In this document: positions 11,244 through 23,594 of the stretch, piece after piece | Layout: every line of letters begins with the position of its first letter | How positions within the stretch are numbered: the first letter of the stretch is position 1 | NCBI GenBank assembly: GCA_020912385.1 | Contig: CP087218.1 | Coordinates: 1-64,000 of the forward strand | Reading direction: 5' to 3' | Origin: Neofusicoccum parvum | Taxonomy: Eukaryota; Ascomycota; Dothideomycetes; Botryosphaeriales; Botryosphaeriaceae | Length of the DNA stretch: 64,000 bases | Position numbers and translations under genes: made by a program | Notes under the pieces: generated by a model | Told to the model about the DNA's origin: nothing | Seen by the model: the letters and a program-made list of their open reading frames with translations, nothing else | The model's database searches: none

Positions 11244-13344
11244 ACTATAGTAGTCTATTATATTAAACTTTATTACTAAGTTATCTAGGTTAAAGGATCC
11301 TCTTATAGAAGTCTTATACGACTTAATTCTTATCTTTATTAACTAATTTATAAAGTATATATACTTCCTACCCTATCTTAAGGTATCTAACGTAGAATAA
11401 CTCGTCTATATATTCCTCTAAACTATCTTCGCGGATTATAGAATACCGGAAGAAATAGTATTAGATAGAGATAAGCTTATAGCCTCTAAATTCTAGTAAA
11501 TAGTTATACGCTAACTAGGAATAAAGAGTAAGCTCGCTACTATAGTATATACGTAAATAGACGGTTAAACTAAGCGAATAAACTAGACTCTTAAATAATA
11601 CCTCCGCTATTATATTAACTACCCGTAAGAGAACTAGGTAGAACTATTACCTATAGCCTAATTCGCCTATAACAGCTCTAAATAAGAATCTATAAATAAA
11701 TCACCATTCTTTACCAATTATAGGTTTAAGCTAGAGGCCTATAGGGAAATAATTCTAAGTAGAAAGCTAGTATAAAGCGGTATTCTTAAAGCTAAGTAGC
11801 TAAAGGAGCTCTATAAGGCTATTAGCCTTAACCTTAAGTACGTTAAGATTATAATATCTAAATACTATAATAGACAGCACTAGGCGGTACTAAACCTAAA
11901 GAAAAGAGATAAGGTCTACCTCCTTAGAAAGAATATTAAGACTAAACGACTAAACGATAAATTAGACTTTAAAAAAATTAGCCTATTTAAGATTAAAGAG
12001 AAACTTAGAAAAGTCACCTATTAACTTAAACTATTAAATACAAGGATAAACTCTACTTTCTATATCTTACTACTTAAGCCAGCACTAGAAAACGCTAATA
12101 TCCTAGAAACCTAAGAAGAAATTATACTAGAAAACCTAGACGCTAAAGAAAAATAGTACCTAGTAGAGAAAATCCTAGACTATAAGTAGTTTAGCTATCA
12201 GCTTAAGTACCTAGTTAAATAGGAAGGATACGGGAATAAGAATAGAGATAGATAGATAAATTTATTTCTTCCCGATATAGCTCCCTTACGGGTCCATGCG
12301 GGGTTGGCTATCTGTAGTTATTTTACACGAGGGGGAAAACCTTTTCGCCTGGCAAAAACCCCTCCTCTCGATCTGGGCATGATGTCTAATTCTGGTTCTG
12401 TTTTCCCTTCTTACCGGTAGCGGCTGCTGTGGCAGCCCTACATTCACCTACTAGCCCTATCCCTTCAGTCCTTATCCTCGTAGTTGTCCGGGTCCGAGTA
12501 GTCCTGGTGGTCCTCCTGGTTCCTCTTCCTGGCTGTCCTCCTGGATTAATTCCCTGGCCAGGCTAAACTGCTTGAGCAGCCCTAGGCGTAAGAACCAGTC
12601 TGTTGCTGCTTTGACTCCCTTTTTTATAGAGAGAAGGGAGCGGTAGTCTGTAGTTTCCGCCTTTTGGAGCATCTGTGCCCTACCCTGTTGGAAGTGGGGG
12701 CAGAAGAGGAGGATGTGCTTTGGGGTTTGCCTATGCCAGCCGCATGGGCAGGCGGGGCTAGGGTGTCCTGGCACCTTGCGCTTAGAGAGGAAGTCCTCCA
12801 GCCCAATATGCTCAGTACGCAGTAGAGTGGCGAGTGTGCTCTGTGGCTTAGATAGTTCGCTGTGAATTTGTCGAATCTTTGGGTTCCACTGTGTGCTCTA
12901 AGCCACTGGCTTGTGCCGCCTTTCCTGGCTAGTGTACGTTGTCCATCTCTCCTTCCACTTCTTCCTATATGCTATGCGTAGCCTTGTTCGCTCCGGGAGG
13001 GTGGGGCAGCTGCCGAGAAGGGAGGTTACCCTTGCTCTAAGTAGGGTTCTCCGAGCTGGGCCGGCTGGGCCTCTAGCGGGAATAAGAATAACTAGTAGAT
13101 ACCTAAGAATAATATATATCTAGAACTAGTTATAGAGTTCCATCGCTAGAACCCTAACCTCCTATAGAAACAAGGTCGCCCTTAAAAATAAATAATAGTA
13201 AGCCCTTAAGAAGCGTAGGATTAAGAACTAAGCGAGTAGAATCTACTAACTTAAATAAATAAGAAGACCTTATACTAGTTATAGGCTTACTAGTAGACCC
13301 GGTAGACTTAGCTAACTATAATATAGTAGAACCCACCGTCTTAT
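11244..13344 (+). mobile_element. RIP-degraded chromovirus fragment 'X' (integrase and chromodomain), left part
   Basis: Aligns over its whole length with 20,695-21,790 of the neighbouring element, with almost every CA or TG changed to TA. It covers the integrase core, integrase C-terminus and chromodomain. It is interrupted by a LINE at 12245-13076 and ends where the 5' LTR of the next element begins (13345). I infer that it continues at 23005-24563 on the far side of that element: the pieces fit, and the 5-bp flanks CTTAT (left) and CTCGT (right) could be one target site altered by RIP. Confidence 0.7.
12245..13076 (-). mobile_element. 5'-truncated LINE (Tad/I-like), copy 1
   Basis: 832-bp insertion flanked by a 14-bp target duplication, CGGGAATAAGAATA (12231-12244 and 13077-13090). 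On the minus strand it ends in a short TATC microsatellite tail. The frame at 12472-12774 encodes the C-terminus of a LINE reverse-transcriptase protein, including a CPCG...H...FCP zinc knuckle. Both target copies carry the already RIP-mutated host sequence, so the LINE arrived after RIP. Its own sequence keeps normal CA/TG content. Confidence 0.85.
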
Positions 13345-13830
13345 TATTACGGCGCAGCCTCCTCAGAGCGAGTAGATAGTAGAATAAAGAAATAAATAGG
13401 GTATATATATATAGCGTAAGAAGACCTATAAGGATTATATAGTTTATATAATACTAAGGATATAATCCACCTAATCTAACAAGCCTTAGGCATCTAGAGA
13501 TAGATTAAAAAAATTAATCTTACTATAATCTATCTAATCCGTAGGGCCTACCTAATAATGGGAAATAGACTAAACGGATCCTAATAAGATTATATAGAAC
13601 TCTCCTATATATATAAACTACGCTTACTAGTATAGCTTTAACCTTTATAGTTAACTTTATAATAGAATTTAGACTCTATTAGTAATACGGCCTTCGCACG
13701 CAGTGCTTAGTTACGTATATTTATTTATACTTATTCTCTCCCCCTACCTTATACCCACTTAAGATAAATCCTACACGGCTTACCACCCTCTTTAGTATTT
13801 AATCCTAAGAGGAAGAGGCCCGCTATTATA
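13345..13830 (+). repeat. 5' LTR (family B), RIP-mutated
   Basis: Same 486-bp length as the 3' LTR at 22519-23004 and alignable throughout. TG ends have become TA (starts TATTACGGCG, ends ATTATA). TATA-like and CTTCGCACGCAGTGC blocks are shared by both copies. The heavy transitions here against near-absence in the 3' LTR cannot be explained by age alone, because the two LTRs of one element start identical. Confidence 0.85.
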
Positions 13831-14200
13831 CTTTAACCACCATCCTTATAAGAAAGAGTAAGAGAATATTAGGTAAGATATTACCCCCTAATAAGTTTAG
13901 AAAATAGTAATAAGTACGGTTAATATAGAGAACATTAGCGTAGGATAGGATTATCTAGTAATTTTCTAGATACTAGCTTAAGAGGCCGCTCAGCCTACTT
14001 ACTAGAAGTAAACGAAGCCTACTATAAGAGAACTTATATAGATAATCTAGAAGCTATAAGTTAAGAACCGCATTCTAAAGAACTAATAGAATTAGGCTAC
14101 TAGGCTAGATACTATAAAGAAATTATCCGCCTAGGTTAAGATACCGAAGCTGAACCTTTACTATAGAGAACGTACTAAGACGTAAAGCTTCCTTATATAG

Positions 14201-15276
14201 ATAGATAGATAGATAAATTCATTTCTTCCCGATATAGCTCCCTTACGGGTCCATGCGGGGTTGGCTATCTGTAGTTATTTTACACGAGGGGGAAAACCTT
14301 TTCGCCTGGCAAAAACCCCTCCTCTCGATCTGGGTATGATGTCTAATTCTGGTTCTGTTTTCCCTTCTTACCGGTAGCGGCTGCTGTGGCAGCCCTACAT
14401 TCACCTACTAGCCCTATCCCTTCAGTCCTTATCCTCGTAGTTGTCCGGGTCCGAGTAGTCCTGGTGGTCCTCCTGGTTCCTCTTCCTGGCTGTCCTCCTG
14501 GATTAATTCCCTGGCCAGGCTAAACTGCTTGAGCAGCCCTAGGCGTAAGAACCAGTCTGTTGCTGCTTTGACTCCCTTTTTTGTAGAGAGAAGGGAGCGG
14601 TAGTCTGTAGTTTCCGCCTTTTGGAGCATCTGTGCCCTACCCTGTTGGAAGTGGGGGCAGAAGAGGAGGATGTGCTTTGGGGTTTGCCTATACCAGCCGC
14701 ATGGGCAGGCGGGGCTAGGGTGTCCTGGCACCTTGCGCTTAGAGAGGAAGTCCTCCAGCCCAATATGCTCAGTACGCAGTAGAGTGGCGAGTGTGCTCTG
14801 TGGCTTAGACAGTTCGCTGTGAATTTGTCGAATCTTTGGGTTCCACTGTGTGCTCTGAGCCACTGGCCTGTGCCGCCTTTCCTGGCTAGTGTACGTTGTC
14901 CATCTCTCCTTCCACTTCTTCCTATATGCTATGCGTAGCCTTGTTCGCTCCGGGAGGGTGGGGCAGCTGCCGAGAAGGGAGGTTACCCTTGCTCTAAGTA
15001 GGGTTCTCCGAGCTGGGCCGGCTGGGCCTCTAGCGCCCAGAGTAGCCCGGGCTATCTATTTGATGCTCTGGCAAGTTTCCTCTACCACTGCTGCTACTGG
15101 GCCATCCCTAGCCCTAATAGTCTGGGCTAGTGTTAGTTCATCCAGGTGGAGTGAGAGCGGGGGGATCCCCGTCTCATACTCCAAGGTTTGTGTGCTGGTT
15201 GACTTGTACGCCCCTGAGATGGTACGAAGGCACTGGTTTTAAATCTTCTGCAGTGGCTGGATGGCTATTTTCCTCC
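14201..15276 (-). mobile_element. 5'-truncated LINE (Tad/I-like), copy 2
   Basis: 1,076-bp insertion with a 16-bp target duplication, AAGCTTCCTTATATAG (14185-14200 and 15277-15292), and a GATA/TATC tail at its 3' (left) end. The minus-strand frame at 14429-14863 gives the C-terminal 144 aa of the LINE protein with the CPCG...CP knuckle. It matches copy 1 except for scattered transitions and reaches about 240 bp further toward the LINE 5' end. The host target is already RIP-mutated, so the insertion is younger than RIP. Confidence 0.85.
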
Positions 15277-17172
15277 AAGCTTCCTTATATAGCTAGAGGA
15301 CTATCTATACTTTACTAAAGGATAGTTTAGTAACGACGTAGATAAGGTTTACTATACTAGTACCTTTCTCTATAGAGTAGTAGAAAAGTAGTTTAGGCCC
15401 TATAAGAGAGAGACTTAGGAGAAGCTATACTAGTAATAGTCGTCTTAGACCTAGGCTATCTTCTCCGACTATAGGACCTTCGCTAAGCAGCTCTAGAAAG
15501 CGTTTAACGCTATTAATAAGGCTAAGCGTACTAACTAGATCCTCTTTAGGATCTAGTAGAAGAAGTTAGTACTCGACTATACGGCTAAATTCTAAGAAGT
15601 AGCGTATATCGCTAGAGAATACTCTAACTACATACTTTAATAGTTATACTATTACGGCCTAAAGGACGAAATCTAAGAAGCTATATCCTACTATAATAAG
15701 CTAGAAATACTCTTAGAACTAATCTACCTAGCTACTAATATAGATAGAAGGCGTACTAATAGGTAGTTTAAGAAAAAAGATAGCCCTTAGATAAATATAA
15801 CTAGACTATACCGCGAATATACTACGTTAGAAGGAGGAGACGCTATAGCTCTTAATATTACTAACCGCTAGAATAAGAAAAAGGATAATAAGAGATAGAA
15901 TAACTATAATAAGAAGCCTAAGGGTCCTAATCTAAACTAGACGCTAGAATAGGTATAACGCTATAAGGATCGACTTTATATTAACTATAGAAGTAATAAG
16001 TACTTCTTATCCTTATACCCGTAGAATCCTTATAATAAAAGAGAAAAGAAGTAGACCTTAAGTATCTAGTAAGAAGTATTAGTTATATTATATTAGGAAA
16101 ACTATAACGCGCTAAGCTAGACAGCATACTTTAATAATAACTATATAATATACTAAAGCGATAAGGACGCTACGGGATAGTATTCTAGGAAGCTAAAAGA
16201 TATCGCTATACTTACTAGAGATAAGGAAGTACTCGACCTTAATAATATTATTAAATTATTCCTATACAACGACGAGATCGTTAATAGTAAGGATAGTAAA
16301 TTCTATAATAGTACTAAGACCGAGGAAGATAGCTCTAACGAAAAGAACCTTATAAAGGAGAAGAAGAGCCTATTAGTAGATACTATTAATAGGCTCCTTA
16401 AGAAAGTAGAGGAATATAGTATTATTACTAAAATCCCCCTCTACTATAGTAAGTCGGAGTAAGATATTTAGATCCTAGATAATTAGCTAGGACTTACGCT
16501 AGTCGCCTAGTAGGTATAAAAAGATTAAATATAGGAGACCTACGTCTATAAAGACTATTATATAGAGATAGATAAAATCACTCTTAAGGATAACCTAGTA
16601 ACTTAAAGAACTCTTATCTAAGAGGAAGAATAGGCTAGAATATTTCTAAGTATAGAGATCGCTATCCTAGGTATCTAATAGAAGGCCCTACGGTAAATCT
16701 CTAAGCCGAGCCTATAGATCCTCTCTAAGGATAACGAGCGTCTAAATCCACGATATAAGAAACATAGGTAGATTACATAGATCTTATATATTACTCACTA
16801 TTATAGGATATATAGAAGCAAGAAAAACGAAAACTATTAATTCCTAATACGCGTATAATAGGACGGCGTGTACTGAGTCATTAAAGAATAGGAAATAGAA
16901 GGTTAGAAATCTTATAGGTAAACCTATAATAACCTCTTCCTACTCTAGAAACCACAGAGAGACCAGTTAAAAAACTAGACAGCCCTATAGCTAAGAGATA
17001 ATAGTAGGGGCCGTAGTCTAGGTCTCTTAATATAGTATTATACATCTCGAACACGGAAACTCTCACTAGACTAAACCTATAGAAATAGTTTAAGACGAAA
17101 GGGACACTTAATAGAGTATCTATAAGAATCCTAATTAATATAGGATCGTATAGAAATTTCATCTATAACGAG

Positions 17173-17356
17173 TGTTAGAGTCTAGAGCCTCGAGAGAAGC
17201 CTCAGAGGATCATCAGCAGGTCATGTGATGCCAAGAACTCCTTGTATTTAAGTCGTTCTCTTCTTCTTTCTACTTCTTCTTCTCTCCTTAAGTCTTAGCT
17301 TAACGTACATAGCGTAATAAACCTTTCAGTGATCATCCTAAGGTTGAGCCCTGACA
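17173..17356 (+). repeat. Solo LTR (family A)
   Basis: 184 bp, TGTTAGAG...CTGACA, flanked by the 5-bp duplication ACGAG (17168-17172 and 17357-17361). It interrupts the decayed gag-pol of the host element and is itself little mutated. It is the clean counterpart of the decayed LTR at 11073-11243. A solo LTR with an intact target duplication implies insertion followed by LTR-LTR recombination. Confidence 0.85.
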
Positions 17357-18535
17357 ACGAGCTTATATAGAAGATGAATATACTCTACTATAAAAAATAG
17401 AACCTATACCCTCTTAACAGGTTTAACGGTTCCTAAGCAGCCTATAGACAAGGCTAGGTAAAAATAGAAATAGAGGAAGCAACCCTCTAGATAGGAAATC
17501 ACTAGGAATAGATTTCCCTTAACGTCTAATATGTCCCCGGGTATAATATCATCCTCGGTATACCCTAGATAAGGATATAAAAACTAATCTTTAACTTTAG
17601 AGAAGGAGACTCTATTATCTTTTAAAAAGACCTTAAAAACCTCTTATAAAAATAAGAGCTAGAGAAAGAAAACGAGTTATTAAATATCCTAAGGAAACTC
17701 CTAGCAACATTAATATAGGAAGTAGCCAGTATAAGGCCTGAATATAGTAACTATATAGGTAACTCCGATAGTAGTATAAGTTAAGACTAGGACTATAATA
17801 TAGAAAGTAAAGCCTCCTTAGTAAAATATAGCCTATTAGTAGGAATAAGTCCTACTAAGCGAAATAATACCCCTACTAGTATAGTTAACCAGGATGGAAT
17901 AAGACCTAGTAATAGCAATATTAACAGCCACCTTAAGAATAGAATAAGTTAGAACTAGAATAGTAACAAGGCCTCCTTAGTAAAATATAACACCTTAAGC
18001 AGAGTAAGACCAACTAGGACTAATACTTCTTAGGAACTAGAAGTACAACATATAATATAAAGAACTATAAGAAAGCGGCGTAAGACTAAGAATAAAGCTT
18101 TATATAAGTAATTAGTAGCCCTAGAACCCTAAACCGACGTCTAGATAATCTTAGGAGAGGTATTCAAGCGTATAAGACGCTAGGGACATCGGGTTTACCT
18201 TATATATATTAAAGCCTCACCGGTAGTACAGTAATAAGCACTAGCTAAGGCCTAATAAGAGAGGCTTAAAGACGAAGATACTCCTACTCCTATTAGAGGT
18301 AACGATCCTATAAGGATTATAAGAGAATAATATAATAGTCTAGAAATATAGAATAACCTATATAGATATCCTCTAATACTTAAAATAGAAACGGTACCCA
18401 GTGAATACTAGGATCTATAGGCCGTTTACTAGGAAAGAGGAAAAGGAGACTTACCTAAATATTAACTATAGAACTATGAAATCCCACTTAAACTAGGTAT
18501 AAAGCCAGCCTATAAGCCCATCTACTCCTTATTAG

Positions 18536-18993
18536 TGTAACGGAGTGCCTTCTACTACTCGACTTTAGAGTCGTCGGGTAGGAGTTGAGTAACCGAAGGG
18601 TTTACCTTGAGGACAAGAGTGGGTAAGGATAAGCGAGGAGAGAAGTGGGATATTTACGTGAGGACTAGAATACACGTGATAAGACTCGTTACTAGTAATA
18701 AGTGAGATTACTACTTTGAGTTGACTACGAAGGGTCAAGTATCTAGCTAAGTGAGTGTGCTTATATACTATAGGAAAGCTATGACAATCTAGATGCCCCT
18801 CGTGGATATAAGGGTTGGATGGCCCTTATAGATTTGAGGGTTGGATCTGTTCTGATCTAATATAGGTCCTTGTGGAGCCGTACGTGGTACCGTACGTAGT
18901 ACTACACGTAATGTCTTCCTTGGTGTTTATTCTTACGCCTGTAGTCTGCGCTTCCCGTCTTCCCTTATCTCTATCGGACTGGGGTTCGTAATA
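18536..18993 (-). repeat. Solo LTR (family C), reverse orientation
   Basis: 458 bp beginning TGTAACGG and ending CGTAATA, flanked by ATTAG (18531-18535 and 18994-18998). Its reverse complement matches the LTR at 23696-24563, including the block around TATATAAGCACACTCACTTAGC. It interrupts pol between protease and RT. Moderate RIP-type change; the TG terminus has become TA at one end. Confidence 0.82.
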
Positions 18994-18998
18994 ATTAG

Positions 18999-21900
18999 AA
19001 AAGAAGATAATAGTACTTAGGGACTATATTAAGAAGAACCTTAAATAAGGATATATCTAACCTTTAATATTATTAGCTAGATACCTAATCCTCTTTATCC
19101 TAAAGAAGAACGGTAAGCTATACCTATATATCGACTACCGACAGCTCAACGATATTATAATTAAGAACTAATACCCGCTCCCGCGTATTAACGAGCTCTA
19201 GGATAAGTTAAGGAAAGTAAAGTACTTTACGAAGCTAGACCTCCAGGATAGATACTATCTAGTCAGGATTAAAGAAGGGGAAGAATGGAAAACAGCCTTT
19301 AGAACGAGGCTAGAACTCTACGAGTATACAGTAATACTATTTAGGCTTACCAACGCTCTAGTAACATTCTAGAATCTCGTTAACGACACACTACGAGAAT
19401 ACCTAGATATCTTCTATATAGCTTACCTCGACGACATCCTTATCTTTTTAGAAACCCTTGAGGAGTATAAGAAGCATATAAGGAAGGTTCTAGAAGCCCT
19501 CTAAGTAAAGAACCTATCCATCGCACCTAAGAAGTACGAATAGCACGTCTAGAAGACGGAATTCTTAGGCTTTATTATCACCCTAGGACACGTCAGCATG
19601 GACGACTTAAAACTAGACTCTATTAGAGAATGGCCAGTACCTAAGACAATTAAGAAAGTACAGTCCTTCCTAGGATTTATAAACTTCTATAGGAAGTTCA
19701 TCTAGAACTACTCCAGAGTTACGGAACCTTTAACTAGGCTTACGCGAAAGGAGCACGGCTTTAAATAGGAAGACGATCAGTAAAGGGCATTTAATTTACT
19801 CAAACAGATGTTTTACGAAGCCCCGGTACTCGGGATATACGACCCCGATAAACCCACCAAAGTGGAGACTAATACGTTAGGATTCGCCCTTAGAGCATGC
19901 CTCAGCCAGCCTGATAAAGAAGGCAGATAGCGCCTAGTCGCGTTCTACTCATAGAAGTTCACCCCGGCAGAGCTCAACTACGACATTCACGATAAAGAGC
20001 TTCTGGCCATTGTCTTAGCGTTTAAGCAATGGAGACATTACCTTGAAGAAGTAAGCCACTAGGTAGTAGTACGCTATAATCATCAGAATCTCACACGCTT
20101 CACCACGACCAAGGAATTAAACCGACGACAGGTTCGCTAGTCAGAAGAAATAGCCTCCTATGACTTCAAGATTACCTATAGAAAGGGATCTAATAACGCC
20201 GCGGCTAACGCGCTCAGCCGGAGAGTAGATTATATAGAAGGAAAAACCGAGCCGCACCCTACAATCTTTACAGCGGATAGCGATAGATCGCTTCTCCTTA
20301 CTAGACAAGCTCTACCTATACTACGTATCGAGCCAAACCCATAGCACTAGAAGATCCGAGAGGCATACGCCCAGGACTCCTTCGCGCAGGAACTTTTAGC
20401 GCTTGAGGACAACCCGCGTATTATTCAAGATAGAGAAGGAACGCTTCTCTTTAAAGGATTCATCTATATACCAATACGGCTACGAGAAGCACTGGTAAAA
20501 GACATCTACGAAGCCCTAGCACACGGACATCAGGGCATCGACAGGATAACAGAAAGAATCATGAGGAACTATTACTTCCCAGGACTAAGGAAAACCGTAC
20601 AGCGTATAGTCTCGCAGTACAATCTTTACATCAGAAGTAAGGCTACGACACATGCACCTTATGGTCTCCTATAGCCGCTGGAAGTACTAAAGCGACCTTG
20701 GCAGTCCATCACATTGGACTTCGTTACTAAGCTACCTAGGTCAAAAGATCCTCTTACAGGAGTCTTGTACGACTCGATTCTCGTCTTCGTCGACCGACTC
20801 ACAAAGTACGCATACTTCTTACCCTACCTCGAGGCATCTAACGCAGAACAGCTCGCCTACACGTTCCTCCGAACCATCTTCGCGGATCATAGAATGCCGG
20901 AAGAAATAGTATCGGACAGAGACAAGCTCATAGCCTCCGAATTCTAGCAAACAGTCATACGCTAACTAGGAACGAAGAGCAAGCTCGCAACCACAGCACA
21001 CGCGCAAACAGACGGTCAAACAGAGCGAATAAACCGGACCCTTGAACAATACCTCCGCTGTTATATCAACTATCCACAGGAGAACTGGGCAGAACTGCTA
21101 CCTATGGCCCAATTCGCCTACAACAGCTCCAAGCAAGAATCCACGAACGAATCACCATTCTTCACCAACTACGGGTTTGAACCAGAAGCCTACAGGGAAA
21201 CAATTCCAAGCAGAAAGCTAGCGCAAAGTGGTATCCTTAAAGCCGAGCAGCTAAAGGAACTCCATAAGGCCATCAGCCTTGACCTCGAGTACGTCCGAAT
21301 TATGATGACCAAATACTACAACAGACGGCACCAGGCGGCACCGAACCTAAAGAGGGGGGATAAGGTCTATCTCCTCAGGAAAAACATCAAGACCAAACGG
21401 CCAAACGACAAATTGGATTTCAAAAAAATTAGCCCATTTAAGATTGAAGAGAAACTCGGAGAAGTCACCTACCGACTCAAACTATCAAACACAAAGATGA
21501 ACTCCACTTTCCACGTCTCACTGCTCGAGCCAGCACCAGAGAACGCCAACATCCCAGAAACCCAAGAAGAAATTGTACCAGAAAACCCGGACGCCGAAGA
21601 AAAGCAGTACCCAGTAGAGAAGATCCTGGACTGTAAGCGGTTCGGCCATCAGCTTAAGTACCTGGTCAAATGGGAAGGATACGGGAATGAGGACAACCAG
21701 TGGATACCAAAGGAAGACATACACCCAGACCTAGTTACAGAGTTCCATCGCCAGAACCCTGACCTTCCGTGGAAACGGGGGCGTCCCAAAAAGAAGGGTC
21801 CATCCACAACTCGGCACCAGACGGAAACGCAATCCCAGCCACCGAATCAGGAGGAACGCCCGGATTCGAGGGACCCGCATCAGGACTCGGAGAACGCTCA

Positions 21901-22429
21901 GGAGTCGGCACATCCTCGCCAGCTGCACGCCGCGCAGCGCGATCCTCCTTCTCTAGCTTCTCCAGTTCCTCGATGGAAGACAGTTCACGCTCAAACATCT
22001 TCTTACGGCGATCATCTAAGAACCCCATCTGACGCTTCAACCGACGCACCTTGGAACGAGCTTCTAAGCGACGCTTCTGGATCGCCATCTCCTCGAGCAG
22101 GATCTGCTCCTCCAACTCCTGAGCCTCCTCCAGCTGCCGCTCTAAATCATCCATCTCAGAATGGATCTTCGCCCCTAGCAACGATTAGCCAAGATCGCAC
22201 ATCAGAGGGAACACTCACAATCTCGTTGCGACACCACCAGATCGCATTTCTAGTTCTTCTGGATGCAACGGCTACACCGACCCGAATCCAGGCTAACAAA
22301 ACATTGCGCCCCTGCGGAACGACAAGCGCCACAAGGAGCAGGCATCTTATGAGGCTTACGAGCGACGGAGGCCGCAAGTTGATGACGACGGGTGGTAGAA
22401 GAAGCAGGAGCCTTACCCATCGTAAGTGA
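18999..22429 (+). pseudogene. Chromovirus pol: RT, RNase H, integrase, chromodomain (disrupted)
   Basis: Reading through stops: RT with a YLDD-type active site (near 19425-19450), RNase H ([14 protein letters not shown], near 19975-20010), an HHCC-type zinc region near 20520-20650, and integrase from 20714. Two long open stretches remain, at 20714-20947 and 21104-22429. The latter holds QTDGQTERIN-type integrase sequence just upstream, the integrase C-terminus and a chromodomain (YLVKWEGYGNEDNQW). Stops such as TAG at 20945 are typical CAG/TGG-to-TAG RIP products. The 3' end of this frame overlaps the antisense gene at 21735-22420. Confidence 0.8.
21735..22420 (-). CDS. Antisense retrotransposon gene: Zn2Cys6-like cluster plus coiled coil
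   Basis: Not a known retroelement protein to me. Exon 1 is 22420-22219 and exon 2 is 22174-21735, separated by a 44-nt intron (22175-22218; GTGAGT, branch-like CTAAT, TAG). Splicing joins the frames exactly. Exon 1 encodes Cys-x2-Cys-x6-Cys-x8-Cys-x2-Cys-x6-Cys, the spacing of a fungal Zn2Cys6 DNA-binding domain, and exon 2 a long charged heptad-like coiled coil and an acidic/proline tail. One nonsense codon (22250-22252, TAG) lies inside the cysteine motif just before the last Cys, so this copy is probably inactive. It lies head-on to pol, between chromodomain and 3' LTR. A second copy with the intron at the matching place sits at 23005-23594. A self-regulator or host-acquired factor is conceivable; that is inference. 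Confidence 0.6.
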
Positions 22430-22518
22430 GGAGAATACAAGGAGCGAGTTAGGCACCCACCGCAGTCTTATACCTGCTACCGGGTCCTTCGGGCCGAAGG
22501 ACTTAAGAGGGGGGATAG

Positions 22519-23004
22519 TGTTACGGCGCAGCCTCCTCAGAGCGAGTAGACAGCAGAATGAAGAAACAAGTGGGGTGCACGCGTACGGCGCAGGAAGACC
22601 CACAAGGATCACGTGGTTCACGTGATGCCAAGGGCATGATCCGCCTGATCTAACGAGCCTCAGGCATCTGGAGACAGATCAAAAGGATCAACCTCGCCAT
22701 GATCTGTCTGATCCGTAGGGCCTACCTAACAACGGGAAACAGACCAAACGGATCCCAACAAGATTGTATAGAACTCTCCTACGTATATAAACCACGCTCA
22801 CTAGCATAGCTTTGACCTTCGTGGTCAACTTCACAATAGAATTTGGACTCTATTGGTAACACGGCCTTCGCACGCAGTGCTCAGTCACGTGTATTCATTC
22901 ATACTTGTTCTCTCCCCCTACCTTGTACCCACTCAAGGTAAACCCTACACGGCTTACCACCCTCTTTGGTGTTTGATCCTAAGAGGAAGAGGCCCGCCGT
23001 TACA
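22519..23004 (+). repeat. 3' LTR (family B), nearly unmutated
   Basis: 486 bp, TGTTACGGCG...CGTTACA, preceded by a polypurine tract. Contains a TATA-like ACGTATATAAACC (about 22780-22795), a likely promoter element of the LTR. It lacks the dense transitions seen in the 5' LTR at 13345-13830. Confidence 0.88.
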
Positions 23005-23594
23005 CTCGTAACGTGGCCGTTTTGACGCGGACGGACCCTCGGAGTTCTTAGGATCAGACGGCTCCCCAGCAGCCAAGGCAGCCTTCAGCGCTCTCCGATC
23101 CTCCTCTTCCAGCTCGTCAATACCAACGGCATCATACTCTCGCTCGAGTACCGCTAAACCCCTTTCCTCAAGCAACTTACGCTGCTTTCGCAAACGACCC
23201 AGCTTGGTAGAAGCCAGCTGAGTACGCTGCTCAGCACAAGGTTGCAGTTCCTCCAGCTCTTTCAAAGAAGCCTGTAGCTCATCATAAGCCGACTCCTCCT
23301 CAGCACAAATCCGCTCTTGTTAACGACGCAACCGGTTCACTACCGAAGGTCAACAAGGAAAGACAGAGGAAGGAAGGACTCACTAGCTCCCACAGTCATC
23401 CGCTAAGCATCGCATATACTGAGCCCACGAGAAATACACTCGCCACAACAAGACGAGCGAGGACCAACCCTACAAATACGGTCATTCAGAAGACATTCGA
23501 AGCAAGAATGAACGACTAGCGTAAAGCAACAGGCGGAAGACGCTAGGCCTTCACAATACGCCGTCTCATCGCGACAACGCTTGACCCCAGCCAT
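23005..23594 (-). pseudogene. Second antisense Zn2Cys6-like/coiled-coil gene, interrupted
   Basis: Exon 1 is 23594-23384, intron 23340-23383 (44 nt, GTGAGT...TAG), exon 2 from 23339 leftward. Joining gives a continuous frame with Cys-x2-Cys-x6-Cys-x8-Cys-x2-Cys-x7-Cys followed by a coiled coil clearly related to the 21735-22420 gene (shared LRKQRKLLEER-type and ELEEEDRR-type stretches against LKRQMGFLDDR and KLEKEDRA). Two in-frame stops, at 23403-23405 (TAG) and just after the intron (TAA), look like RIP products. The 3' end is cut off by the inserted LTR at 23004; the rest may lie decayed near 13140-13344. Confidence 0.6.

Larger units (their letters stand above)
13345..23004 (+). mobile_element. 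Full-length Ty3/gypsy chromovirus with nested insertions
   Basis: Bounded by two 486-bp LTRs (13345-13830 and 22519-23004). Inside, in order: gag with a decayed CCHC-like knuckle (near 15970-16020), protease (near 17540-17580), RT, RNase H, integrase, chromodomain, an antisense spliced gene, a polypurine tract (AAGAGGGGGGATAG, ending 22518), and the 3' LTR. Insertions are a LINE (14201-15276), a solo LTR (17173-17356) and a reverse solo LTR (18536-18993). The left two thirds are RIP-saturated, while the integrase-to-3'-LTR part is almost clean. Flanks are CTTAT and CTCGT, possibly one target site mutated on the RIP side. Autonomous activity is unlikely. Confidence 0.85.
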
